A stretch of 64,000 bases of DNA from DATFTF01 sp963825175 (lineage in GTDB: Bacteria; Acidobacteriota; Thermoanaerobaculia; UBA5066; Gp7-AA6): contig CAWGSA010000002.1 of assembly GCA_963825175.1 (NCBI GenBank), positions 868,001-932,000 of the forward strand, in the 5' to 3' direction. Positions 1 through 11,297 of the stretch are shown piece after piece; position 1 is the first letter of the stretch; every line of letters starts with the position of its first letter. The position numbers were made by a program, and so were the translations under genes. Below the pieces are notes generated by a model. That model worked only from the letters and a program-made list of their open reading frames with translations. It ran no database searches and was not told the DNA's origin.

Positions 1-253
1 GACGGCGATGCGAGTTCGTTTGTCTCTCTTCTTGACGGCCGGGATGGGACTCGCACTCGGCACGCGCGTGGGCGGGAAGGTCGGCAGTCTCGACGCGGCC
101 GCCCTTCCTTCCGTCAGGGAGATCGACGCCGACGTGAAGAGGGGTGCCGTTGAGAAAGATCGAATCCGCGGAGGGTGGGATCGATCTCTGCCTGTTCCCG
201 CTCCCCTTCGAAGAGCGACGGGTGCAAAATCGCACCGGGACAGGAGCTGGAAC

Positions 254-1144
254 ATGCGAGGCCGTTGTCTTCTTTTTCTAGCCATGGGGATCGGGCTACG
301 GCCCGGCGGGATGACGGGGCAGGTCCCGCAGACCAACGGCGGCGCTCCGGCGGTCTCGCCGGACGGGTCGCGAATCGCTTTTCTCTCGGACCGGGACGGG
401 ACGACCGACCTGTACGTCATCGCGGCCGATGGAAGAAGCGAGCTGCGGCTGACGCGTACCCCCGAGCAGGAAAGCCAACCCCAGTGGTCGCCGGACGGCA
501 AGGAGATCTGGTTCAGCGTCTTTGCCGACGGCGCGAGCCGCCTCTCTGCGATCGGAGCGGGCGGCGGATCTTCGAGGCTCCTCGGAACCGTCCCCGGCCG
601 CGCCCTGCGGTTTTCCCCGGAGGGCAAGCGGGTCCTCTACTGGACCGGCACCTGGACGGCCATGCGGGAATTCGTGTCGGACTTGGACGGCGGCCGTGCC
701 AGCCAGCTCACCGACGGGTCCGGCGTCGTCTGGGGCTCGCGCTGGTCGCCCGACGGGAAGCGGATCGCGTTCGGGGACAGGGACTCGAAGGGGGCTCTGG
801 AGGTCTATGTCATGAATGCCGACGGGTCGGGCCGGCGGCAGGTCACGCAGATCCCGGCCGCCGATGGGGGAGGCCAGATGCCCGCGTGGTCACCGGACGG
901 GCGGGCGCTCGCCGTGCAGGCGGGTGCGAAAGACCGGCCCGCGCACATCTGGACCGTGGACCTCGCAACCGGCGCCGCGCGCAAGCTTGCTGCCCACGAC
1001 CAGCTCTACCAGGACGAGGTGCCCGCCTGGTTTCCGGATGGGAAGCGCATCGCCTTTCAGAGCGATCGGACCGGGCGGATGGAGATCTGGGTCATGAACG
1101 CGGACGGGTCGGGGGCGCGTCAGGTCACGAAATCGGAAAAGTGA
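254..1144 (+). CDS. TolB-like / PD40 beta-propeller secreted protein
   Basis: About 296 residues. A short hydrophobic N-terminus resembles a signal peptide. It is followed by at least five WD40-like PD40 blades, each carrying the pattern W-S-P-D-G-[KR]-[ER]-I-[AW]-F followed by D-x-[DE]-x-x-x-[DE]-[IL]-[WY]-V-M-N-A-D-G. These repeats form the propeller of TolB and related periplasmic proteins and usually act in protein-protein contact. I chose the ATG at 254 because AGGAG lies 7 bases upstream; the same frame is open back to position 8, so a longer form cannot be excluded. It stands alone, and no Tol-Pal genes are seen, so it should not be called TolB proper. Family is clear, exact role unknown. 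Confidence 0.75.
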   Translation: MRGRCLLFLAMGIGLRPGGMTGQVPQTNGGAPAVSPDGSRIAFLSDRDGTTDLYVIAADGRSELRLTRTPEQESQPQWSPDGKEIWFSVFADGASRLSAIGAGGGSSRLLGTVPGRALRFSPEGKRVLYWTGTWTAMREFVSDLDGGRASQLTDGSGVVWGSRWSPDGKRIAFGDRDSKGALEVYVMNADGSGRRQVTQIPAADGGGQMPAWSPDGRALAVQAGAKDRPAHIWTVDLATGAARKLAAHDQLYQDEVPAWFPDGKRIAFQSDRTGRMEIWVMNADGSGARQVTKSEK

Positions 1145-1255
1145 GGCCGCGCTGCGCCCTCAGTCTCGAGCCGAGCTCTCCACCAGGGCGCGGTCGCGGC
1201 GGGGCGTGATCCCCCGGCAGAGCAAGGCCGGAAGGGCTGGCCTGGATCTCTCAGA

Positions 1256-1975
1256 TCAGTGCTGACTGTGAACCAAAAGGTGGAAGGAGTCCCCGGAACG
1301 CTCAGTCACCCGCGCCGCGAAGCCCGGTCGAAGCTGCAGCCTGCGGGCCTCGTCCCTGTCGAGCACTCGAACGACTTCACCAGTCAGATCGATCCTCTTC
1401 TGAGCCGCCAGGTGGATTTCGAGGGCCAGTGATTCGCCCACGGAAGGAAGTCGATTGGTGACGACGGATATGCCGGTTTCGGAGAAATCGCGCGTCATCC
1501 CTGTCGAAGTCGAGCCGGGTCCCACATCGCCTCGAGGATGAAATTGGACCATGAGCGAGGCGCTCACCCGTCGCGACCCGCGTGTATCTTCCATCCTCGC
1601 GACCCGAGTTGGCGTCCTTGGCGTCAGTCGTCGGGTGTCTTCATTGGGACCGGGAACCGCTGCCTCGACGCGCTTCTGGGGCAGCTGTCGGCCAGATCGT
1701 CGATTGGTCAGATCGAGCAGATCCCTCGCAGCCGAGAGGATTCTTTGGGGATCCTCTCCGGCCCTGGTCGAAAAAACCACGACGCTGCGCTTACGGTCGA
1801 GATAGAAACGGCCGCCGGGATCCTGCGTGTGTTGAGCGAGGGTGAAGGAGTCGGCCCAGAAATCGTCGATTTCTCCGAGGAGCTTCGCCGAGTATCCCGA
1901 CCCCTGCAGACCCCAGATCTCCAAGCTGGATGTATCGAGGGTGACAGGGTACGCGTTCGGACGTGTCTCTGGCAT
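1256..1975 (-). CDS. PilZ-domain protein
   Basis: About 239 residues from the ATG at 1975; the frame stays open upstream to 2176, so the start is uncertain. The C-terminal ~100 residues look like a PilZ fold: a basic R-R-V-S start, then T-R-D-F-S-E-T-G-I (compare the family pattern D-x-S-x-x-G), then a strand-rich stretch ending in L-T-G-E-V-V-R-V. PilZ domains bind cyclic di-GMP, although degenerate ones exist and the R-x-x-x-R motif here is imperfect. The N-terminal half is unrecognised and may be a small regulatory or sensory domain. Its upstream end abuts the AraC remnant and the repeat array. Confidence 0.55.
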   Translation of the reverse strand: MPETRPNAYPVTLDTSSLEIWGLQGSGYSAKLLGEIDDFWADSFTLAQHTQDPGGRFYLDRKRSVVVFSTRAGEDPQRILSAARDLLDLTNRRSGRQLPQKRVEAAVPGPNEDTRRLTPRTPTRVARMEDTRGSRRVSASLMVQFHPRGDVGPGSTSTGMTRDFSETGISVVTNRLPSVGESLALEIHLAAQKRIDLTGEVVRVLDRDEARRLQLRPGFAARVTERSGDSFHLLVHSQH

Positions 1976-2194
1976 TTGGGGTTCCGATAGCCGCTGCCGA
2001 GGAAACGGCTGTCGCAAGCCCGAAAACGTTGAATGCCATTCTGGCACAGCCTGGTCCGATCGCAGGTCGGCATTCCCGCTGTTCCATGACCTCACGGCAA
2101 GGAATTGAGTCGAGAAGGCCCCCGGCTGAGCCAGTTTGAATTGTCGGGGGAATGGAATGATCAACTCCGACGACACTCCAGTGGAGGAATTCAG

Positions 2195-2378
2195 AAAACG
2201 GCCGCCGAACGCCTCGTCGACGCGCCGCGCGACTACGCCGCGCTCGCGCCGCTCGCCGCCCGCGAGATCGTGTACCGCCTTTCACTCGGGGAGCAGGGTG
2301 GGCGGCTCGGCGGCCGTGCGAACCGGATCGCAAAGGCGATCGAATTGCTCCGCGACCAGGCGGCCGCGAATTTTCTAA
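2195..2378 (+). pseudogene. AraC-family regulator fragment (N-terminal domain only)
   Basis: A short open stretch encodes A-L-A-P-L-A-A-R-E-I-V-Y-R-L, then L-G-E-Q-G and R-I-A-K-A-I-E-L-L-R. This matches the end of the AraC_N effector domain and the linker just before the AraC helix-turn-helix. No start codon, upstream domain or DNA-binding domain remains. The fragment runs straight into the 247-bp repeat module, which marks the truncation point. It appears to be the scar of a recombination event at the repeat. Confidence 0.5.
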
Positions 2379-2598
2379 ACGATGTCCCTGCTGAGTCAGC
2401 CAGGTAGACCGCGGAAGCCGAGTCGACCATCAGTTCGCGGCGCGAGGAGTCTCCGCGAAGTCACCGAGCGGAGGAGCCTTGCGCCGCGGGAGCCGGAGCG
2501 CAGCGACGGGACCAGACGAGCGATCGAGGCCGCATCCGGCCGAGTCGATCGTCGATGCGCCGAAGGCGCAGGTCCCGTCGCAAGTGAAGGCGACGTGT
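2352..2598. repeat. 247-bp repeat module, copy 1
   Basis: The block begins with gcgaccaggcggccg and ends just before a copy of the tRNA-Ala 3' end. The same 247-bp block, almost identical and of identical length, recurs at 11356-11602 and 11661-11907. It holds a small hairpin (tgcgcc-gaa-ggcgca) and no convincing gene. Frames that stay open across it on both strands look like artefacts of GC content. Confidence 0.85.
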
Positions 2599-2819
2599 TG
2601 GTGGAGCTGAACGGGATCGAAGCGTCCCGCTCGCCCGCTCGCGGGACCCGTCGCGCTCCTTTGAGGGGGGGCCGGTTTGCGGCCCCCCGTGCCCCCGGAG
2701 GTCGACGGTTCGATCCGTCCCGTGCTCCGAGACGCGCTGCGGCTTAGCGCCTTGCCCCGTCGATGAGTATTGGTGGAGCTGAACGGGATCGAACCGTCGA
2801 CCTCCTGAATGCGATTCAT
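2599..2819 (-). repeat. tRNA-Ala 3'-end copy + 150-bp hairpin module + long tRNA-Ala 3'-half remnant
   Basis: On the minus strand 2599-2621 matches the last 23 bases of the intact tRNA-Ala at 14645-14720, including CCA. Bases 2622-2770 are the ~150-bp module: a strong hairpin (ggggggccg / cggcccccc) plus an inverted 20-base tRNA piece. Bases 2771-2819 match the tRNA from the anticodon loop to CCA with two substitutions; one turns the anticodon GGC into CGC. The 5' half of the tRNA is absent, so this is not a functional gene. Confidence 0.8.
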
Positions 2820-3049
2820 AGGCCCACTCCGCACCCTGCCGACGTTAAGGAGACTTACGCCGGAAGGGTCTTCCTGGATGCGAAGGCTGCTGACGATTTG
2901 CTGTACGGCACCTTGAAGCCGGCGAGGCGGAACGGGCGGTCGAGGAGAGTGTGGCGAGCGACTTCCAGGACCGGCCGGAACCACCAGCGTTCACATCTGG
3001 CGAACTCGGCGGCATTGACGGAGAATCGGCCGGCTGAGGACCTGATCGA

Positions 3050-4832
<1,783 letters not shown>

Positions 4833-4957
4833 CCGCTCGCTCCCGAGTGGCGGTGTCGAAACTCGCCATTTGTCGAGATTCGCCACCGTGCACCGCGGTC
4901 AAACCCTTCCCAATCAATGGCTTCGCTGTGGCACCGCGATTGCCTTTCTCAGGTGTC

Positions 4958-5233
4958 GTGACTCTGAGAATCGAAGACGTTTCCAGCGAATCGGAGATGG
5001 CCTTGACGCTCAGCGGGAGGATCACGTGGCGGGACGTTCAGCAGTTGAAGGCACGCATCGGCGAGGCTCGGGGGCCGGTCGCCCTCGAGCTTCAGCAGGT
5101 GCGGCTCGTCGATTTGGACGCCGTCCGCTTCCTGGCGGCGGCCGAACGAGGAGGCGTCGAGCTACGCCACGTTCCGCCGTTCGTCCGCGCGTGGATCCTC
5201 CTGGAGCGACGGAGGCTCAGCGATCAGGAGTGA
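4958..5233 (+). CDS. STAS-domain protein (anti-sigma antagonist-like)
   Basis: A single STAS domain of about 91 residues: T-L-R-I-E-D, then M-A-L-T-L-S-G-R-I, then the helix and strand A-L-E-L-Q-Q-V-R-L-V-D-L-D-A-V-R-F-L. STAS proteins of the SpoIIAA type bind anti-sigma factors or act as adaptors, and they are switched by phosphorylation of a Ser/Thr near the D-x-[SA]-G position. Here that position reads L-V-D-L-D-A with no Ser, so phospho-control is doubtful. I took the GTG at 4958, where homology begins; the frame is open to 4847. It sits just after the sigma-54 activator and may be its partner. Confidence 0.6.
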   Translation: MTLRIEDVSSESEMALTLSGRITWRDVQQLKARIGEARGPVALELQQVRLVDLDAVRFLAAAERGGVELRHVPPFVRAWILLERRRLSDQE

Positions 5234-5274
5234 AGGGCGGTTGAAGCGGGCTTGACCCGCGAAAGGAGGAGGTC

Positions 5275-5995
5275 ATGGAACGGATGCTGGTGGTGGTTTT
5301 CGACAACGAGAAGAAGGCCTATGAAGGCAAATCGGCGCTGCGGCAGCTGGAGACGGAAGGCAACCTCACGATTTATCAGGGAGCGGTGATCTTGAAGCAT
5401 GCGGACGGCACCGTCAGCGTGAAGCAGATCGACGACTCCGCGCCGGTCAGCACGCTCACGGGGACCGCCGTCGGCGCCCTCATCGGAGTGCTGGGCGGAC
5501 CGGTCGGGATGGCCCTCGGCGCCGCCGGCGGCGCGGGGATCGGCGTGCTTTACGACGCCGACACCGCTCCAGGTCGGCGAGGATTTCGTCGAGGACGTGT
5601 CGAAGTCGCTGGCGCCGAACAAAGTCGCGGTGGTCGCGGAAGTCGACGAAGCGTGGACGACGCCGGTGGACACCCGGATGGAGGCGCTCGGTGGGACCGT
5701 CTTCCGCCGTGCGCTCTGGGCGGTGCAGGAGCAGGTTCGCCGCGAGGAGATCGCCGCCATGAAGGCGGACCTCGCCGAGTTCAAGAGCGAGGTCTCGAAC
5801 GCCAACGCGGAACGCAAGGCGAAGCTCCAGAAGAAGATCGAACAGCTCGCAGGGAAGATCGACGCTCAAGACAAGAAGCTGACCGAGCGGCTCGGAGCGT
5901 TCGAGGCGCGCCAGAAGGCGAAGAAGGCGGTTCTCAAGAAGAATGCCGCGGCCGCCGGCCGGGCGCTCAAGGACCTGGCGCACACACAGATCTGA
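5275..5995 (+). CDS. DUF1269 family protein (frame-broken)
   Basis: The start is supported by AAAGGAGG immediately upstream. The N-terminal half has the DUF1269 ferredoxin-like part and a glycine-rich hydrophobic hairpin (residues about 60-95, G-x-x-x-G repeats) that is probably membrane associated. The rest is in another frame from about 5570: D-F-V-E-D-V-S-K-S-L, then P-V-D-T-R-M-E-A-L-G-G. It ends in a long charged coiled coil (R-E-E-I-A-A-M-K ... K-K-A-V-L-K). Members of this family often sit beside general-stress genes, as here beside hdeD. A single frame break makes a sequence error likely. Confidence 0.7.
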
Positions 5996-6028
5996 CGCAA
6001 CTGATTTCATAAGGAGGAGGAATTCGAA

Positions 6029-6604
6029 ATGGCTACAGACACTCTCTCCCAGGAAGTCTCCAAGCGCGCCGGCTGGAGCGTCTTCATGGGCATCCTCACC
6101 GCGGCCGTCGGCGTCGTCATGATCCTTTACCCGCTGGCGACGGCCGCCGCTTCCACCGTGTTCGTCGGATCGGCGCTCATCGTGGCCGGGGTCGCGCAAT
6201 CGATCTTCGCCTTCGCCTCGGGTACGGCGGGGAAGTTCTTTCTGAACATCCTGCTCGGCATTCTCTACGGCATCGCTGGCATTTCCCTGGTGGCGTCCCC
6301 GGGCATCGGCCTCGTGACGCTCACAGCCGTGCTCGGTGTGATGCTCATCGCGGAGGCCGTTTCCGAAACGTTCATGGCCTTCGCACTGCCTGCGGGCGCT
6401 GGCCGGGGCGGGTTCCTGATCAACGCGCTGTTCAGCCTGCTGCTCGGCGTGATGATTCTCGCGCAATGGCCGGTCAGCTCGGTCTGGGCGATCGGCACGA
6501 TGGTCGGCGTCGCCGTCCTCGTCAACGGGGTCACCCGCGCGGTGATCTCCGGCCGGATCCGCCAGGACGTCCGGGCGCTCGGCCGGTCCGCGGCGGCCGC
6601 ATAG
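6029..6604 (+). CDS. hdeD: HdeD-family (DUF308) membrane protein
   Basis: 191 residues, almost entirely six hydrophobic helices arranged as three repeats of the DUF308 unit, each with a G-x-x-x-G packing motif. In E. coli HdeD is an inner-membrane protein of the acid-stress region. Homologues are common in stress islands and their mechanism is unknown. AAGGAGGAGG lies 8 bases before the ATG. The gene follows DUF1269 after 33 bases, so the two are probably cotranscribed, and a strong terminator closes the unit. Confidence 0.8.
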   Translation: MATDTLSQEVSKRAGWSVFMGILTAAVGVVMILYPLATAAASTVFVGSALIVAGVAQSIFAFASGTAGKFFLNILLGILYGIAGISLVASPGIGLVTLTAVLGVMLIAEAVSETFMAFALPAGAGRGGFLINALFSLLLGVMILAQWPVSSVWAIGTMVGVAVLVNGVTRAVISGRIRQDVRALGRSAAAA

Positions 6605-6634
6605 CACCGGCACGGTCGGATGGAAATCATCGAT

Positions 6635-6667
6635 GAGGGCCGCGATTTCGCGGCCCTCTTTTTCTTT
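6635..6667 (+). terminator. Rho-independent terminator after hdeD
   Basis: A perfect 10-bp stem, gagggccgcg / cgcggccctc, with a 4-base loop, is followed by TTTTTCTTT. It lies 30 bases after the hdeD stop. Confidence 0.9.
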
Positions 6668-6717
6668 CAGAGCTGGTGCCGGATCGAAGGTAACGTCCAG
6701 CGAAAGGAGTCCGCGTG

Positions 6718-7720
6718 ATGCAGATCGAGCGCTTGACGGTCGAATCGCCCTCGGAACCCTTTCCGATCTACGCCGATCCGATCGGAGATCTTCTCCGCGC
6801 GCATGTCGCAGACACCGCAGACCGCGATGCGGCCGTCGCGCACGTCCTCGGGGTCCTCTCGGGTTACGCCTATTCCGACATCGCGACCGTTGCCATGATG
6901 GCCGGCCGGCTCGGAATGGCAGGCAGCGCCTGCGTCCGGATCGCCCAGGCGGTGGACGCCATGACCATCTTCTCGACAGGGTACCTTCTGCAGAGCCGCT
7001 GCGGACGCGTCATCATCCTCTGCTACCGGGGCACGGAGCCGGCGAACCTCGGCAACTGGCTCGGCGATGCCGACGTCGGCTCGCATACGATCGACATCGG
7101 GGGCGGCCGACTGGCCGTCCACTCCGGTTTCGACCGCAACGTGAGCGCGACACGGTGGCCGATCCTCGAACTGCTGCAGGCCGCGGCGCGAGGAGAATCG
7201 ATCGCTCGCCCGGGCGCCCGCGTCGATCACCCGCTGGAGGCGCTGTATGTCGCGGGGCACAGCCTGGGCGGAGCGATGGCCGTCCTCTTCGCATTGCGTC
7301 TGGCGGGCAGCGAAGACGGCCGGGACCTGGACGGCCGATTGCGGGCGATCTACACCTTCGGTCAGCCGCTCGCGACGGGCGCGCCGCTGCCCGAGGGCGC
7401 TCTGCCGGTCGCACGGAGACTGTTCCGGCACGTCCATGCCCGCGACGTCGTTCCGTCGTCTGCCACCCGCCGCGTGGGGCGCCCTCGAACACTTCGGACA
7501 CGAGTTTCACTATGCGGACGGACAGTGGCGTCGTTGCGATCCGGCGGTGCAGCTCTCGAATTTCCGCGACGTCTCGCGATCCGTGCTGGCCGTGCTCGCG
7601 CCGGCCAGGAAGCGCGACAAATCCGCGTACACGATCGCGGACCACGGACCGCATCACTACATCGCCGCGCTCCGTCCGGCGGGAAGAGTCACGGAGTTCG
7701 GCGACAGGCTCGACGCGTGA
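6718..7720 (+). CDS. Class 3 lipase-like alpha/beta hydrolase (frame-broken)
   Basis: Fungal-lipase (class 3) fold. The oxyanion-hole region I-I-L-C-Y-R-G-T-E is followed by the nucleophile elbow G-H-S-L-G-G and, after I-Y-T-F-G-Q-P, an H-V-H-A-R-D-V-V-P segment near the expected catalytic Asp. Reading moves to another frame near 7470, where the product continues A-L-E-H-F-G-H-E-F and ends with a late His-rich stretch (A-D-H-G-P-H-H-Y), a good candidate for the catalytic His. AAAGGAG precedes a GTG-ATG pair; I used the ATG. No signal peptide is seen, so it may be cytoplasmic or membrane-associated. The stop overlaps the next start. Confidence 0.75.
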
Positions 7721-8626
7721 TGTTTCGCCTGGCCCACATCTCCGACCTGCACGTCCTCTCACCCGAGGGCGTGCACTGGCGCGAGATGCTCTTCAACAAG
7801 CGCGTGACCGGGTGGGCAAACACCAGGCTGCGGCGCGGGCGCGTGTTTCGCCGCCGCTATCTCGAGGCGGTCCTCGACGCCGCGTCGCGGGCCGATCATG
7901 TCGTCATCACCGGCGACGTCACGAACCTGGCCCTCGACGGCGAATATCGCGAGGCCGCGCGGCTTCTTCGACCGCCGCGCCGGCGCCGCGGAAGTCACCA
8001 TCGTTCCCGGCAACCACGATCTCTATCTGCCGTCGATCCGCCGGGAACGCAGGTTCCAGCACTACCTGGGTCCGTTCGTCCGGAGCGACCTTCCGGAGCT
8101 CGGCGTCGAGGTGGCCGCAGGCGCGTACCCGTTCGTCAAACTCCGGGGGCCGGCCGCGATCATCGGGCTGTCGAGCGCCGTTCCCCGCCCTCCGTTCATC
8201 GCCGCCGGGTACCTCGGACATGAACAGATCGCGGCGCTGAAGGCCGTCCTCGCCCACCCGGAAGTCGCGAAACGCGTCCCGGTGATCCTGGTCCACCACC
8301 CACCGTTGGACTCGCGCCATCGCCTTCTGCAGCTTCGGGACGGGCTGACCGACGCCGCTTCCCTCCGGGACGTTCTCGCCACGGTCCCGCGTGGTCTCGT
8401 GCTGTTCGGCCATCTCCACGTTCGCGTCCGCTGCCGTTTCGGCGCTCTCGACGTCGTGTGCGCGAGCGGCGCGGCGCTGGAGCACCCGAACGATGCGGTC
8501 CGCGCCGGCTACAACCTGTACGAGCTCGAGGACGGAGACGTGATCAGGATCGAGGCACACGTGCTCGATTCGGCGAACGGCTCGCTGCGCCGGACCGAGA
8601 TCCCGATGCGGCCGACCTGTCTATGA
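7720..8626 (+). CDS. Calcineurin-like metallophosphoesterase (frame-broken)
   Basis: Metal-binding motifs in the expected order: D-x-H (I-S-D-L-H-V), G-D-x-x-[ND] (I-T-G-D-V-T-N), G-N-H-[DE] (V-P-G-N-H-D), H-H-P-P, and G-H-x-H (L-F-G-H-L-H). The first two motifs are in one frame and the rest in another, with the change near 7965. The fold is therefore complete apart from an indel. The ATG overlaps the lipase stop as TGATG, so translation is probably coupled. The substrate cannot be told: cyclic nucleotide, nucleotide-diphospho-lipid and DNA-type enzymes all share these motifs. The lipase before and PLD after suggest a phospholipid or head-group role, by inference only. Confidence 0.8.
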
Positions 8627-11251
8627 ACTTCCGGCGCGTGCTTCTGCTCATCGACGTCGAATCCGGCGTCGGCCCGGCGATCGAGCTGATCCGGCGCCTC
8701 GCTCCGGATGCGGATCTCCTGTGGATCGTCGCGCGCTTGCCCGCCAGACGGGTCGCGTGGTTCTCTTCGCAGGCTCCGGCCGATCTGAACGCCGCCGCAA
8801 CCGGCTGGCTCGATGCGGTCCGGAGCGCGGCGTCCGGGGCCGCCAGATCGGTCGAGGTTCGCGTGGAGCCCGAGATCCATGCCAGCGGTCTCGTCCGAGC
8901 TTGCAGAGGCCGCCGACATCGATCTTCTCGTCACCCGTTCCCTGCCCGAGATCGCCGAGGTGCGGAAGCGGCGACCGCTGGCGGTGCTATGGGCGGCGGA
9001 CGAAGCGCGCGGCAGCGGTCCGATCGAGAACATCCTCTGTCTCGCCGTCGGCGAACGCGCCCGGCGCGCGGTCGGGCGGTTTCTCCGCGACCACGTCCCT
9101 TCCGGTCCCCGCGTAACGGCGCTCGTTCACCGCCTGTCGAGCGACGTCGCCTCGGCCCTGCAGGTCGCCGGGATCACGGCACGCGTGGAGCAGGCGACCC
9201 GTTTCCCCTCCGGACCGCTCGACCTCGTCGTGGTGGCGCATTTTCCAGGCGCCCTGCTGGCGGCACGGAAATGGCGGGCACCGGTCCTGATCCTTCCTCC
9301 GCTCGAGAGCCGCGGACGCGGCGACCCAGCCGGCGATGGACGTGTCGGACGTGATCGACGAGAACGGCGTCATCCGGCTGCGCGCTCATTACGCGCTGGG
9401 CGTCGGCCGGCTCGAACCCATTCCCGACCAGACGCTGGCGATCGTCTCCGGAGGGCGCGTCGTCGCGACGGCCGCGAGCGAGGATGGCGCCGCCGAGCTG
9501 ACTTCCGTGCCGGACGCGGACGCACTGGGAATCTACCGTCTCGCGGGCCGGGAGAGCGCGGATCCTCTGACGTGCATCGAGGAAGACATCGCCGTGATCC
9601 GACCGGCATCCCGCCCGCTCGTCCTGTTCAATTCCAACCTGGTCGAGTCCGAGCTCCGTCTCTTGTCCCGGGTCGAAGGCGCGGACCTGCTCGCCGTCCG
9701 GATGCGCGTGACCGAAAGTTGCCGGGCGATTCGCGCTCGCCTCCGGAAAGCGGGACTCCGGGACTCCGTCGTCGACGCCCGGGCGGTCCTCGATGAGGGA
9801 TCGGCCCTCGATGTCGGCAACGATCTCGACTCGGTGCGCCTTGCCCGCGTGGCCACACGGATGCGTGCGGCCGGGTTCCCGATCGCGGCGATCGTTTATC
9901 AGGGAGCGTTTACCCCCTCCACGATCGGCTTCGCCGCGATCCGCCCGGAACAAATCCCCTCGAACCTGTCGCTCCAGCTTCCCTCTCGGCGGAATTCCTT
10001 CGCTCGGGCAGCGGCTCGACGCCACGACCGGCGCGCCGTCGATCGCCGGAAACCGGATCGAGCTCGAGCTGGACAACGCCACCGCGCGCCGCTGGTTGCT
10101 GGAGGCCATCGCCGCGGCAAAGAGCCGCGTGCACCTGCAGATCTACATGGCGCGTCGACGACGACGTCGGAAGCGCCGTCGAGGCCGCCCTGGCCGCGGC
10201 CGGCGCCCGGGGGGTGACGGTGCGAGTCGTGGTCGATTCGCTTCACGGGTTTCACGGCTCGCTCGGCGCCCGCAACCCCCTGCTGGAGCGTCTCGGCGGC
10301 CGCCCGGGTGTCGACCTTCGCGTTCTGGATCCCATCACCTCCCCGCCGTCGCTCGACGAACTGAAACAGCGGGATCACCGGAAGATCGCCGTGATCGACG
10401 GCGAACTGGCGCTTCTCGGCGGGCGCAATCTGTCGCACGAGTACTACGCCGGTTTCGAGGAAGTGCGGCTGACGGCGCGCTCGCTGTGGCGCGAAGTGCC
10501 GTGGCTCGACGCCGGGGCGAAAGTGGAAGGTCCGGCCGTGGCGGCTCTCGATCGCTCGTTTCTCGACGCCTGGACAGCCGCCGGCGGAGCCCCTTTCGAG
10601 ATCGCGGAGCGTCCTGCGGCCGGAGCCGTCGCGGCCCGTGTCGTCCTCCATCACGGCCTTCGCGACGCGCGCACGCTGGACGCGTACATCGCCATGATCG
10701 AGACGGCCGAGTCGCACGTCTACACCGTGAACGGTTTTCCGCTGATCCTGGAGATCCAGCACGCGCTGCTTCGGGCGCTTCGCCGCGGCGTACGCGTCCG
10801 GACCCTCTTCGGCAATCTCACCCCGACGCACGATGGAACGCCGTTTCACGGCCCATGGTCGTCGGCGCGAACCCAGGCGACCGAGCTCGTCCACTCGCGG
10901 ATGGATGCCCTGGTCGCGGCGGGTGCCGAGGCGTATGAGCTCGTCGTGCCGCAGCAATCGGCATGGGAACGCGGTCTCGGCGCCATCCATCCCCACGTGC
11001 ACGCGAAGGTGACGAGCGTCGATGGCCGGGTCTGCTCCGTGGGCAGCGCGAACCTCGACGTCACGGCCGGGTACTGGGAGAACGAGCTGGTTCTGATCGT
11101 CGAAGATCCTCCGACCGCCGCCGCGCTCGAGGCGCGCGTCGATCGGCTGCTCGCCCAGTCGCAGCGCGTCGATCCGAACGACCCGGAATGGCAAAAGCTC
11201 TCGAAACGTCGCGAGTGGATGCGCCGCTGGCCCGGAGTGATGTCGGTCTAG
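8624..11251 (+). CDS. Usp-like domain fused to phospholipase D / cardiolipin synthase (frame-broken)
   Basis: One reading unit of about 875 residues broken by four frame changes (near 8905, 9330, 10003 and 10150). The N-terminal ~240 residues start M-N-F-R-R-V-L-L-L-I-D-V and resemble a universal-stress-like Rossmann fold. A strand-rich linker of ~200 residues follows. The C-terminal ~400 residues hold two PLD motifs: H-R-K-I-A-V-I-D-G with G-G-R-N, and H-A-K-V-T-S-V-D-G with G-S-A-N-L-D. The second motif set is typical of cardiolipin synthase and PLD-type transphosphatidylases. The start overlaps the metallophosphoesterase stop by three bases. The break positions are approximate. A fusion of these two parts is unusual; two adjacent genes remain possible, with a split near 9336 where an ATG exists. 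Confidence 0.7.
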
Positions 11252-11297
11252 AGCCGTGACGGATTGCTGTACGAAGAATCTCAGAAGGCGAATAACT

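Noticed and set aside
254..1144. TolB of the Tol-Pal system
   Set aside because: Only the PD40 propeller is present. The TolB N-terminal domain and neighbouring tol/pal genes are missing.
2382..2747. Recurring ~100-codon frames within the repeat modules (several copies)
   Set aside because: They read through tRNA ends and hairpins, differ in length between copies and have no ribosome site. They are artefacts of the repeats.
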